64,000 nt of DNA from Erpobdella octoculata (taxonomy: Eukaryota; Annelida; Clitellata; Hirudinida; Erpobdellidae), in contig OZ022246.1 in the NCBI GenBank assembly GCA_963978895.1, positions 17,126,549 to 17,190,548 on the forward strand. The letters are read 5' to 3'. The notes beneath the pieces were generated by a model. It was not told the origin of the DNA. It ran no database searches and saw only the letters and a list, made by a program, of their open reading frames with translations. This document shows, one piece after another, positions 22,498 through 33,526 of the stretch. Position 1 is the first letter of the stretch; each line of letters opens with the position of its first letter. A program made the position numbers and the translations under genes.

Positions 22498-24325
22498 GAA
22501 AAGAAAAACAAAACATGGATAGAATAATGAAAAGTGAAATTAGTTAAAACCGATAATGAAACAAAATAATAATATTTATTTTTCGAGAATGACATGTTAA
22601 TTTATTTTACTATAGGGAGATATTAAAAATGAATTATATAATAAAACTGTTATACATTTAAAAAATACGGTCGAAAAGCAAAATCTATTAATTGTCAAAC
22701 GACAGATCTACATCAAATCTCGCGCAACCATGACATTGTTAAAACGGAAACCATCTCTGAAGAATTGCCAAAATTAAATTAATTAATTAAAATGCCACGT
22801 AATTTTACACAAAACGTTATCGTCGACGTCGCATAGTTATATTGTCACAATGCAGAACTGCCGCCATTCTTGCCAAAAGAACATTTTCATCATTAACTGC
22901 TTCATCTATCGAAACAATCTCATCAGCACGGTCGTCACACAATGTCGCATCTACCGAAACCCGATCGCACGTAGATGACGAGTTGTCGCGGACTGGCTGG
23001 CCAACGCTTTCGTGTCGAGAGCCGTCACTGCTCTCACCGCCGCCACTTTCAGGGTCCACGATATGATCCATAGCAGATGTCGACATGGACGAGGGGCCGA
23101 TATCTAAGTTATCTTCAACAGGATCACCACACTGCTCCTCGCACGGCTCGAAAGAAGAAAATGAAGTGTCCGCATCAAAAAAGATATTGGTGGCAGGACT
23201 TGGAACGGGACGACTGGAAACGGGCTCACCACTGTAGCCACTGTAATTAAAAATCAGTCGCACCACCTGTAACTCCACCGACAATCTCAGGACCCTGGGT
23301 ACAGGTAGAAGTTAATTTTACCGAAGAATTGTTAAGTTTGGGCTTTATATTTTTGACCTCACAAGTTAGAGTTTTATAATCTCCAAATAGTTGTAATGTG
23401 AGATTAAAGGCATTTCGCTGAATGTTCATGATAGGTGCTTCTATATGTATATATAAGGCCTCCTGTATTTTTAACCGCAATATATCATTAGAAGAAGATA
23501 GTATTATAGTATTTTCATTCAAGTAAGAGGAATGGCTTTGTGTTCACGCAGGAAATGAGCACGGATACCCCGCCTTGAACGTGCATCGTCAATCTTCTAG
23601 CCAGAGTTGTTCGAGTCTGTCCAATGTAACTAGTTTTATTATCGTGTTGGAAAGGGCATTGAAACTGATAAACTACGTTGGTTCTCTTGAGAAAATTAGA
23701 ATTAACCAGATTATTTTTCATAACTAATTGATGAGTTTTTTTAGTTTTGTAGTAGATTATTATTTTTAACTGGTGGGTATCAGGAGAAGTGACAAAGACA
23801 TTGTTTGAGATAATATCCTTAAGAACCTTTCCATCAGTCTCCAGTCCTCCATGCACTTGGGCTCCATAGTATAACGCTATGGGAAGTTTTTTTCCACAAT
23901 CAGCAACAACTCCCATAGTATTTGCAAGCTTTTTGTCCAAAAACACCTGTATAGTTTTATCTATTTCAGTGTTTGTAAAATTATTGTTCACCAGTAAAGT
24001 TTTAATTTTGTGAGTCTCACGATCAAACTCAATCCAATTCTCTGCAACACGGTAGGCTCTGTGTAGGTAGTTATTGATAACATTAATTTTGTAACGATCT
24101 GGGCAATATCCAAGTGCATTTAAAGTCTCCCCAGTCGAAGACGGCTTCGTATAAACACTCAGTTTCAGACCGGACTCAAACTGAGAGACTAGCGTATCCA
24201 GAAACGGTTAATGTCACTCAATTCAAACGTGAAATGTAATACAGAATGTTCCTCAAAAGTATCACGCAAAACCATTAGTTCGGAAACGTCGCGGCAACAG
24301 ACAAAAATATCGTCGACATATCGTC

Positions 24326-25879
24326 TAAACATCTGCGTCCCGATATCGTTATCTCGAATTCAATCGGGATTTCAAAACGATACGGGAGATCCCGTATCGC
24401 CATTGAAACGATACAGCCTGCGGAAGAAGTCTCGTATCGATATAATTGGCGATACTTAAAATTTCATTCCCGATAAAAATCCCGAAAAGTATCGAGATTT
24501 TTTAAAAATATTTTCCAATAAATAACGAAAGTCATACATATTTAATTAACGATTGTCACAACTGTGAATATTTGCAATTGATTCATCAACATTGATTAAT
24601 TAATCTACCTAGTGACAGAAGTTTATAACTATTATCATCCCCACTTTAAATTCGGTTTTCCAGACAGCCTGTAGCCCCATTATTTATTATTTTGAGTCTG
24701 GGAACCGGCAGCAAAAATGCCACGCTCCTCTTAGGCTGCTAGTCGAGCTCTGCATACTACTGATACTACAAGCCCTACAAGGCAATCGTACTCGCTGACA
24801 TCGATGACTATTATTATTAATGAGAATAATGAGTAATGTAATAGTAATGATCATTCTATGTTTATGTTTTGGTTTAGTCTGTTTCATAAACTTATTTTTT
24901 CAAATTTGTTACATAGAATTGGAATGATTATTTTGGTGTTTCGATATGCGTAATTGACCGCAATAGTAGCTCATCTAAGATATATCTTTATAATCTCGAT
25001 GATATTCTTGGTTGTGTGTGAGTATGTGTGTGCCACCTGTAGTGTGCACGACAGTGCCGTAGCCCGTATCGTCTGCAGCTGGAATTCGAAACTTTCTCAG
25101 CTTCTTTCTTGCTATTGCTGCTAACCACATTCGCCATCGCCTATAAATAAACACGCTGGGTTTTTTTTCACTTTCTTAATTCTTGCATAGAGGCACTTTC
25201 TCGTGTTTGTCATCATTATCATGCCACGTCACCGGGGTCAAATCTGGGAGTACTTTGAGGAAGAGACGGTCACGCAGAAAGTCAATGACAAGGATGTAGA
25301 AGTAAATCTTGCCAGATGCAAAGACTGCGGGAAACAGTATCATTTTAATTTAATCTTAGTAATCTAGTAATCTCAATCTCAGTAATCTGCAATCTATTTC
25401 TATCTCCATTGGTTTTTCCACTTTCACTATTGAATTGCCTAAAAATGTCGTTCTTTTGGTGTGCTAGAAGGTTTTCTACTTTTCAATTACTTGAAAAAAT
25501 AATTTTAATTTTTTTTTCATCGGCAAGTAAAATCATTTAATTAAAGTGATAAACTACCGCACAATGCGTACTAAATAAAGTAAATAAATAATTACTATCG
25601 GCGGTAGCGTTTTATTTAGAATCTAAATTTAGAAAAATAGATGTACCGAAACTAAACAAATGAAACTTATTTCAAGTTGTAAAAAAAAATAAAATTTAAT
25701 AAATTTGTATAAATTTTGAAATTTTTTAATATTTATATATTTATCAGTCGAGATCCCGATATCGTATCGATATCGTATCGTTATTGTTCGAGGCGTCTCG
25801 TATCTTATCGTTTAATTCGAGGCAAATTTTAGAAATCGTATCGTTTCGTTCCAAAAAAATAACGGGACGCAGAAGCTTG
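24326..25879. mobile_element. hAT family 4 element inserted in PLE1
   Basis: Flanked by a perfect 8-bp duplication ATATCGTC (24318-24325 and 25880-25887). The ends TAAACATCTGCGTCCCGATAT and inverse CAAGCTTCTGCGTCCCGTTAT share about 17 of 21 bases, and GATATCG motifs crowd both ends. Inside is a promoter-like stretch and a first exon of a BED transposase, but no catalytic core, so it is an internally deleted derivative. Removal joins GRY to VDD of the Penelope enzyme. Confidence 0.9.
25221..25340 (+). pseudogene. BED finger exon of hAT family 4 transposase
   Basis: From ATG 25221 the frame reads MPRHRGQIWEYFEEETVTQK and ARCKDCGKQY: the aromatic pair and first Cys pair of a BED finger. The His pair is missing because the frame runs into AT-rich sequence after about 40 codons. 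A TATA-like CCTATAAATA lies about 80 bases upstream. Confidence 0.65.
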
Positions 25880-27277
25880 ATATCGTCCATACAGATGTGG
25901 TTGTTGAAGAATACCGTTGAACACTTTATTTTCCAAATGTCCCATATAAAATCCTGCAAATGTAGGACCCAACGGCGATCCCATAGCCACACCGTCGGCC
26001 TGTACATAGAGAACACCGTCGGGGCCAGTGAACGGAACTTCAGTGGTGCATAAGCGCAATAAATCGGACAAGACACTTTCTTGGAGAGAAGGAGGAGAAA
26101 GGTTGCTGTTATGGTAAACACAATTTAAAATTATCTTGATAGTTTCAAATACCGGTACATTTGTGAAGAGACTTTCCACGTCCAAGGATGCAATAATGCC
26201 ATTAGATGGTTGAGAACTTCTTATTAAATCGATAAACTGAGAGGTAGATTTTAAACTGTATGTTGATGGACAATATGGAGATATCAGGTTATTAATAGAT
26301 TTTGAGAGAGAATATACAGCAGTAGGACACTGCGATATTATAGGTCTTAATGGAAATCCGTTTTTATGTATTTTTATGTTGCCGTACATATAAGCAGGGC
26401 CGTACTCGCCGATGATCTGGCAAAACCGAGTGTTTGGACGTAATTGTGAGTTAGCAATGGAAATCAATCTATTGGCATTTCTCTTAAGATCGTCCAAAGA
26501 ACTAGAAGTGATTTTTTTAAACTTATTAGTATCCTGAAGAATAACATTGATTTTATTGATGTAATCAGAACGATTCATAAGAACGTACGTGTTGGTTTTA
26601 TCAGCCTTTCTGATAATTATGTTTTTATTCTCTTTTAAGGATTTGGCAGCTTTTACGAGTTTCTGAGGAAGATACTTTCTTTTGTCGTTTCGCGAGCCAT
26701 GAGCACTTTGATCCTCGGATTACATGTTAAAGAACCATTAGAAACGAAATGCATAATATTACGATACAACACTTCTAATTCAGTTTGCTTTACCAGAGGG
26801 TCGTATCTTTGCTGAACGTGGCAGTTATAACCCATCTCTAACATTTCGAGTTCATCAGGAGTAGGTGTATAGTCTGAGATATTCACAAAATGTTTAACTT
26901 TTTCTTTCAAGCAAATATTACCTCCATACAGCCGAGAAAGCTTGCTCTGAATGACTGATCTTTTTTTAGAATCAAGATGGTTAACAAAAGAAGTAATATA
27001 CAAGTTAAGATCCGTTTGCAATGAAGAATCAAAAAATGAATCAAGTAAGGCGGTGCGTTGAGACGAATAACTCTTTTCCAATGAATCCAACTTATTACGG
27101 CATAATAGCAATTCATTTTTAACACGCTGTAGACCATAAACAGTTTTACAATTCCGTTTGCAAGCAAAACGTTCAGTAGTGTCGTCATTGGCTGTCAAAC
27201 AATCTTTAGGAGAACGCAAGTTAACTCCGTGACGAGGCAAATTGTATTGTTTGGCCGCTTTGGAGTAGTTTACTAAT

Positions 27278-27392
27278 TTGTTTCTTGCATATAGCGGTAC
27301 GATATTTTCTTGTACGCAAACTCCATTGAATATAATTGCCCATTTTGTATTTGTTAATTTTTTTGCCAAAGACTCAAAACGTCGAAGGGACG

Positions 27393-27395
<3 letters not shown>
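27278..27395. repeat. PLE1 terminal direct repeat, copy 2
   Basis: The 5' copy of the PLE1 repeat; it includes the antisense of KWAIIFNGVCVQEN and ends at a (TA)n tract (27393-27470). Confidence 0.9.
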
Positions 27396-27470
<75 letters not shown>

Positions 27471-27472
<2 letters not shown>

Positions 27473-28740
27473 AACCAGCTCATCTCTGTTCTATAGCTTT
27501 TTTTAAAGCCACGCCCCTCTTAGGCTGCTAATCGACCTCAAAAACGTTTTGAAAATTGGTAAATAAATTTGCAGTAAAAATACATTGTAAAATAATTTTT
27601 GAGTAAAATGTTCTGTATTTAAAAATAACACGTAAGTGTTTTCAATCACAAAATGGTAATTAATTAATTTTGTATGTACATTTAAACGTAAAAAAACATC
27701 ACATTCACATGTTGTTATATAACTACATTTGAACGTAAGAAAACGATATCACATTTGCAGGCTGCACCAATTTGAAACACTATTGCACTGTCTACATTAT
27801 CTAAGGTCTGTTGTCTGAACCATTTCTTTTCATTAACACTACAGTTCTTTTAGATTAAGTATGTTTCAGCTGTGAATTTGTTAGTTTTTGTAACAATTAT
27901 TTGGGGAGACAATGCCTATATTATCTTGAACTTAGTGAACTTGGATATTACAAAACATTATACTGCTTCTTAGTGCTCTTGAATTCAACCAATGTAATAA
28001 AATAAAATTTATCGTAAATGTGTGTCTACTTATTTTATTCAAAAATTAAACCAAACTGGTTCTCTCAACAAAAACTAACGACAAAAACTCCGATAGAAAA
28101 AAAGATGTTTTTTAGCATAACTTTGGAAGCGATTCCTATTAGCTGCCGGACTCAATAAAAAATGAATTATCACCATTGGAAATCAAAAGCAGTAACAATT
28201 TTGAGCGTTTTTTATTGTCTCTTATCGGTTATTGTTTAGTGATAGCAGCAAACGTGGAATTACGAAAGTTTTGAAGAAAATGTTTAATAGGAGAGAAAAG
28301 AAAAGGGTGTAGAAAAAATGCTTTGTGAATAAAAAAAGATATTGTGAAGTAATGTGTTGGCGTCCACTAACTGAACATGATTTTATCATTCAGCTACGAG
28401 TTTAGATATTTTAAATTCACGTTTTAATTTCGCCTTGCTTTGCAAGCCAGTTCCAAGCCTGGAGAAAAATGGATGGAAAAGTTAAAAGGACCAAATTATG
28501 ATCCACGACAGGAATTACTTAGGTGCTTCCAACATCCAGTCATTTTAGTTTTAAACACCCACCTGATATAAAAAAAATATAAACTATTATTAATTTTGAA
28601 ACAAAATAATTAATATAAAAAATTATTATAAAAAATTAATATAGAAACAAGTAAAAATAAGAAATAATTTTAAAAAATGCTTTTATTTGCTTCTTTATCT
28701 GAGTCAACGAACTAAAATTTTTGAATCAAAAACAACCGTT
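27471..28740. other. AT-rich intron sequence, hAT family 4 scrap at its start
   Basis: The first 65 bases (CAGCTCATCTCTGTTCTATA ... CTTAGGCTGCTAATCGACC) match the start of the hAT family 4 copy at 29640. After that I see no coding or repeat signal. Confidence 0.5.
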
Positions 28741-28742
28741 TT

Positions 28743-28784
<42 letters not shown>

Positions 28785-28792
<8 letters not shown>

Positions 28793-29318
28793 TTTAAATA
28801 ACTAGGAATCAGATTTTCACGAATGCAAGCTCTATTAAATATAACGGCCCATTTCTTATTGCAACACTTTTGAATCAAATTCGTCAGCTGTCTCCATTCT
28901 TTTCTTATGTTCAAAACAGTACAAACATTTTCAAAATCTTTATTTAAACGAGTAGACCGGCGGTTTCGGCATTCGCCATCATCGGTACTCAACTGTTTAA
29001 ATGTAAACAACATAGACATATATACCAATATTTAAGACGACAGGAAAGTTTTTTAAATCGAATATATTAGAATTTGTTAATAAAATAACTTAAAATGAAC
29101 TGAAATGTATAATTAAAATATATACTATAAAACTAAAGAATTAAAATTTTTTGTAAATCAGTCTATAAAAAATATTGTAATCCGATAAAGGCGGAACTAT
29201 TTAAAACCAATTATGAATCACTGTCTTTTCCGACGCAATGTAACATCACCACTATTGATCATATGGCAAAAGGACATTATAACCGCATTTCCACTGTCAA
29301 CAACACCTTCATCTTCCC

Positions 29319-29325
<7 letters not shown>
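28785..29325 (-). mobile_element. Penelope-like fragment PLE2 (3' end plus terminal repeat)
   Basis: Right to left: the last ~30 codons of a C-terminal tail ending DVTLRRKRQ (stop near 29214), 3' UTR, hammerhead-like motif, then a 5' ORF segment (RKEWRQLTNLIQKCCNKKWA, VIFNRACIRENLIPSY) that stops at a (TA)n tract. The order matches PLE1, PLE3 and PLE4. Confidence 0.75.
28950..28990 (-). ncRNA. hammerhead ribozyme-like motif, PLE2
   Basis: Minus strand: stem I GAGTA, core CCGATGA (C in place of the conserved U4), extra T, stem II GGC-GAAT-GCC, GAAA, stem III CC-GCC-GG, triplet GTC, stem I TACTC. Both stem I and stem II differ from PLE1 but stay paired, which supports the fold. The core change may lower activity. 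Confidence 0.65.
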
Positions 29326-29634
<309 letters not shown>

Positions 29635-29639
29635 GAAAC

Positions 29640-30490
29640 CAGCTGGTCTCTGTTCTATAGCTTTTTTTTAAGCCACACCCCTCTTAGGCTGCTAATCGAC
29701 CTCTGCATACTACTGATACTACAAGGCAATCGTACTCGCTGACATCGATGACTATTATTATTAATGAGAATAATGAGTAATGTAATAGTAATGATCATTC
29801 TATGTTTATGTTTATGTTTTGTCTGTTTGATAAACTTATTTTTTCAAATTTGTTACATAGAATTGGAATGATTATTTTAGTGTTTCGATATCCGTAATTG
29901 ACCGTAATAGTAGCTCATCTAAGATATATCTTTATAATCTCGATTATATTCTTGGTTGTATGTGAGTATGTTTGTGCCACCTGTAGTGGGCACGTCGGCT
30001 GTAGCTGGAATTCGAAACTTTCTCAGCTTCTTTCTTGCCAACCGGATTCGCCATCGCCTATAAATAAACCAGCTGGATTTTCTTCACTTTCTTATTTCTT
30101 GCATATAGGTACTTTCTCGCGTTTGTCATCATTTAGAGTCTAAATTTAGACAAATAGATTTACCGAAACTAAACAAATGAAACTTATTTCAAGTTTTAAA
30201 AAACAAATAAATTTTGTACATTTTTATAAATTTTTTAATATTTAAATATTTTTTTTTAATGAATTCCTTTAATGTAGTTATTAATATTGTCTGTCGCGTA
30301 TAGTTCATCATTCTATGTTATCTCGTTTTATTCGAGACAAAATTTCCACTTCAGTCAAGATCCCGATATTGTATCGATATCGCCTCGTTATTGATCGAGG
30401 CGTCTCGTATCGTTTAATTCGAGACAAATTTAAGAAATCGTATCGTATCGTTCCAAAAAAAAATAACGGGACGCAGAAGCTTAATGAATA
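29640..30490 (+). mobile_element. hAT family 4, second copy (left end missing)
   Basis: Shares the CTTAGGCTGCTAATCGACCTC ... ATCGATGACTATTATTATT body with 24718-25200 and ends in the same AACGGGACGCAGAAGCTT terminus (about 30465-30482). The BED exon region is deleted and the left terminus is replaced by a TA tract. Confidence 0.75.
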
Positions 30491-30509
30491 ATAAAAAATG
30501 ACAAGACCG

Positions 30510-30594
30510 GCCCCGGCCGGATTTTGAATTATGAATTCGGCCAGAACCGGCCACGGCCGGATTTGAAAAACCCAAGTCCGGTGCAACCCTTATA
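30510..30594 (-). mobile_element. hAT-like terminus with CGGCCGGATTT motifs
   Basis: The end CCGGTGCAACCCTT meets a TA tract. Two GGCCGGATTT motifs lie just inside. See the partner end at 22008. Confidence 0.4.
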
Positions 30595-30643
30595 TATATA
30601 TGTTTGTATATATGTATGTATGTATATATATAGGTATGTATAT

Positions 30644-31324
30644 ATATCATCATCATCATCATCATTTATTTTTGAAACGTCCCTATTCCACGCTATGCTA
30701 GGGTTGGACGTTTTTCCATATCAGGCCCCTCCACAAGTCACGATCCAGGGCAGACTGCCGCTTCAGGCCGAGCTCATCCATATCTCTCTTCACACATTCC
30801 CACCAAGTCTTCCTACTTCTACCTTTACTTTTCACTCCTACAACATCCACATCTCTAATTGCCGAAACCCAATCATCTGCACTTTTGCGCTCCAAATGTC
30901 CAAACCACCTTAGTCTTCCACGTCTCACCACATCAGCCACACAAGGAACATTCAGAAGGCTATACAAATCCACACTACGTGCACGATCATTCAACGAAAC
31001 ACCACACATCCATCTAACCATCATACGCTCTGCCCTTTCTAAACTTCTTAGATTCTCCACCTTCATAGACCATGTTTCAGTGCCATAAACAAGGACACTT
31101 TGAACACATGCCCTATACACCTTTCCTTTCACATGAAAGGATGCACCACGGGTGGTCAAGATAGGAGATAACTCTTTGAATTTAGCCCAGGCAGAACGCA
31201 CTCTAGCTCTCACCGCCTCTTCTACACCTCCTCCTGCACCTAATGTGTCACCTAGGTAACAGAACTTGGTCACACACTCCACCTTTACACCTGGCTCAAC
31301 CTCAACCTCACCCAACAACAACAA
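30644..31324 (-). pseudogene. LINE ORF2 C-terminal region with (GAT)n tail
   Basis: An open minus-strand frame of 208 codons begins inside the thumb/connector (VECVTKFCYLGDTLGAGGGV) and continues YGTETWSMK, ERAERMMVRWMCGVSLNDRA, RGRLRWFGHLERKSADDWV and GRSRKTWWECVKRDMDELGL. It ends at 30698, followed by about 30 bases and a (GAT)n tail at 30646-30666, a tail type common in RTE-like LINEs. The copy is 5' truncated but the remaining frame is intact, so it is fairly young. Confidence 0.8.
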
Positions 31325-31490
31325 TATATAGGTATGTTATTTATGCATTGCTACACCATTCATCCGATCGTAATGAAATTTACACACAACCTTGAGGGTC
31401 AAGGGGAATCAAATATAGAGAAAAAATTTTTTAAATCCATCACAAAATGAGCAGAGCGGGTGAGCGAGTGGGAACTATATATATATATAT
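31325..31490 (+). mobile_element. Helitron-like motif block
   Basis: ACACCATTCATCCGATCGTA with ATGAAATTTACACACAACC, then GAGCGGGTGAGCGAGTGGG before a TA/TG tract. The same block recurs at 35740-35860, and a diverged one at 33370-33490. Confidence 0.5.
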
Positions 31491-31990
31491 GTATGTGCGT
31501 ATGTATGTGTGTATGTATGTGTGTATGTATGTATGTGTATGTGCATGTCTGTGTGTGTGTTTATGTATGTATGTATGTATGTATGTATGTATGTATGTAT
31601 GTATGTATGTATGTATGTATGTGTTTTTTACAATATTTCGGCACTAAATGCTCATTCAAAGTATGTGTGTGTATGTATGTATGTATGTATGTATGTATGT
31701 ATGTATGTATGTGTGTGTGTATGTATGTATGTAAGTATGTATGTATGTATGTATGTATGTATGTATGTATGTATGCATGCATGTATGTTATGTGTGTATG
31801 CATGTATGTGTATGTGCATGTATGTGTGTCTGTCTGTGTGTGTTTATGTATGTATGTATGTATGTATGTATGTATGTATGTATGTATGTATGTATGTATG
31901 TATGTATGTGTTTTTTACAATAATTCGGCACTAATTGCTCATTCAAAGTATGTATGTGTGTGTATGTATCTATGTAGGTATGTATGTATG
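31491..31990. repeat. (TGTA)n microsatellite with two embedded 45-bp spacers
   Basis: A long TGTA/TGTG tract containing a repeated non-simple spacer (TTTTTTACAATATTTCGGCA near 31623 and a near copy at 31910), so the tract grew by duplication of a larger unit. Confidence 0.95.
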
Positions 31991-32350
31991 TGAAAACTCT
32001 TCTTCGAGCAAGTTCGTCAGAGGTCTTCAGAGGAAGACCCTCCCAGCGTTTCGGCCCTTTTCCTGACGCTACCACGGGAGGGCGGGCCACGACCGTTGAT
32101 CAGACGGCCGCCCCCTGACGAAATTTGTGTATCACATGCCGTTTTCGACCAGAACCAGATAACCGGCAAATCTTTAAAGTACCGAAACTTTCGCCGGCAG
32201 CCATAACGCAACTTCGTCCCTAAACTTGTAAACAAAGGAGGAGCCACCACTGTCGTACGGAAGCCATTTATTATCTCCTTTTTCATTCCTTAACGAGCGG
32301 GAAGGAAACGGGAGCGAAAAAGAAACGCATTAGGTAAACCTCTAAAAACC
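31991..32350. other. GC-richer unassigned segment ending in Helitron-like 3' sequence
   Basis: 31991-32290 is GC-rich compared with its surroundings (CCACGGGAGGGCGGGCCACG) and has short inverted GGGAGGG/CCCTCCC pieces. I cannot assign it. From 32295, GAGCGGGAAGGAAACGGG and CGCATTAGGTAAACCTC match the Helitron-like 3' region at 39940-40010, cut off before its CTAG. Confidence 0.45.
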
Positions 32351-32578
32351 CGGGCAAAAAAATCCAACTCGGTAAAATTTCTAAGTCCAGTCGCTCGGGA
32401 GTTCAATTCTCCTCTGCCATTGGGGCCGGGTCATTTATTTTAATCCAAACCCAAGGCATTGTACACTCGATTGATCTTCGAGATTGTTTTTTTTTAAATT
32501 GTCATAATTTTGTACATTAAACTTTTAATAAAAAAAAAACAAAATAATTTGAAAGGCTAATCAATGTTTGCTGGGTCA

Positions 32579-32579
32579 G

Positions 32580-32626
<47 letters not shown>
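32579..32626. repeat. (TA)n tract
   Basis: A TA tract bordering the unassigned ORF segment at 32627. Confidence 0.97.
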
Positions 32627-32630
<4 letters not shown>

Positions 32631-32843
32631 TCAAGAAACTTCGGCTTTAAATGTTCTTCAAAACAAACTCGTAAAGCCAATGTCTCTTGAAACATCTACA
32701 AAAATCTCGACATCGGCTAGAAATAACTACAAAGGTGATTATCGACGACGTCTACAGTCACATGTTACACAGAAAGAACAACAGTTCAAGGACCTTGAAT
32801 TGCAATATCTACACGAGTTGTCTACAACTACTGAGGAACTCAT
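32627..32843 (+). other. unassigned ORF segment between two TA tracts
   Basis: An open frame reads RNNYKGDYRRRLQSHVTQKE and FKDLELQYLHELSTTTEE. It is charged and helix-like, and bounded on both sides by (TA)n. The bounding resembles the Penelope terminal repeats of this window, but I find no sequence match to them. Confidence 0.35.
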
Positions 32844-32864
32844 ATATATATATATATATATACA

Positions 32865-33235
32865 AATAACGCAAATATTTATACGACTCTACTAGGAATC
32901 GAACCCACGTGTCTACGGCAACGCCGCCTCGCCTAAATGCAAGCGCTCTTACCAACTGAGCCACCTATCATCACCAAAAAATGATGGCTAGAAGTCCCAG
33001 TCTTTCGGACTATGATAGGTTCAATGACTCCTTTATACAATTTATGTAGTGAAACATTTTGTTGAAATGTTCCGAGAGCCTACAAATAGGATTACTAACT
33101 GTCACCAAAAATAATGCAAATATTTATATATGTCTATGGTAACACCGCCTTGCTTAAATGCAAGCGCTCTTACCAACTGAGCCACGACCTTCACCAAAAA
33201 ATGATGGCTAGAAATCCCAGTCTTTCGAAGCTACT
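32865..33235 (-). mobile_element. SINE with two tRNA-like heads in tandem
   Basis: Minus-strand heads at about 32885-32970 and 33135-33190 with A box TGGCTCAGTTGGTAAGAG; the first has B box GGTTCGATTCC. A shared body CATCATTTTTTGGTGA and AGACTGGGA separates them. The same arrangement occurs at 54140-54540. The second head has lost its B box. Confidence 0.75.
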
Positions 33236-33262
33236 TAACATTAGACTCGACTATAATAAGCT

Positions 33263-33265
<3 letters not shown>

Positions 33266-33330
<65 letters not shown>
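33266..33330. repeat. (TA)n tract
   Basis: A pure TA tract between the SINE body and a Helitron-like block (CGCTGGAACGATCTTGATGA at about 33379). Confidence 0.97.
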
Positions 33331-33332
<2 letters not shown>

Positions 33333-33369
33333 GACTATCTGTGTGTGCGTGAGTTTGCCTCTTATAGAA

Positions 33370-33493
33370 ATCCAAACCGCTGGAACGATCTTGATGAAAT
33401 TTGGCAAGAAGGTAGTTCTTATACAGGAAAAGAAAGTTGTGAAAAATTTAAATTGGTCACAAAATGAGCGGAGCGGGAGAGCGAGCGAGAATC

Positions 33494-33526
<33 letters not shown>

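Larger units (their letters stand above)
22817..27390 (-). pseudogene. PLE1 reverse transcriptase/GIY-YIG polyprotein, broken
   Basis: From right to left: the N-terminal region (SKLSRLYGGNICLKEKVKHF, DYTPTPDELEMLEMGYNCH), a frameshift near 26690, then reverse transcriptase (SLDVESLFTNVPV, first Asp block; DGVAMGSPLGPTFAGFYMG). The hAT insertion follows GRY at 25888. RYVDDIFVCC (catalytic Asp pair, about 24300-24325) lies beyond it. Next comes the GIY-YIG region (YQFQCPF..., SYIGQTRTTLARRLTMH, 23515-23700), LRLKIQEALYIHIEAP, and a 155-codon Ser/Asp/Glu-rich tail ending MRRRR at 22817. At least two frameshifts plus the insertion make it non-functional. It would have copied element RNA and nicked target DNA. 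Confidence 0.85.
22193..27400 (-). mobile_element. Penelope-like element PLE1 with terminal direct repeats
   Basis: A nearly complete Penelope-like retroelement, read right to left. A 5' coding region at 27400 leads to reverse transcriptase, GIY-YIG endonuclease, an acidic C-terminus ending in MRRRR, a 3' UTR, a hammerhead-like motif, and then again the first ~120 bases of the unit (22193-22316 repeats 27278-27395). Both repeat copies meet a (TA)n tract. Partial tandem ends of this kind are characteristic of the class. A 1554-bp hAT splits the reverse transcriptase. Confidence 0.85.

Noticed and set aside
32885..32970. tRNA-like sequences with good A and B boxes (also 7436, 7836, 11105, 54143, 54447)
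   Set aside because: No acceptor stem, anticodon stems poor, and each is attached to a repeated body, so they are SINE heads rather than tRNA genes.
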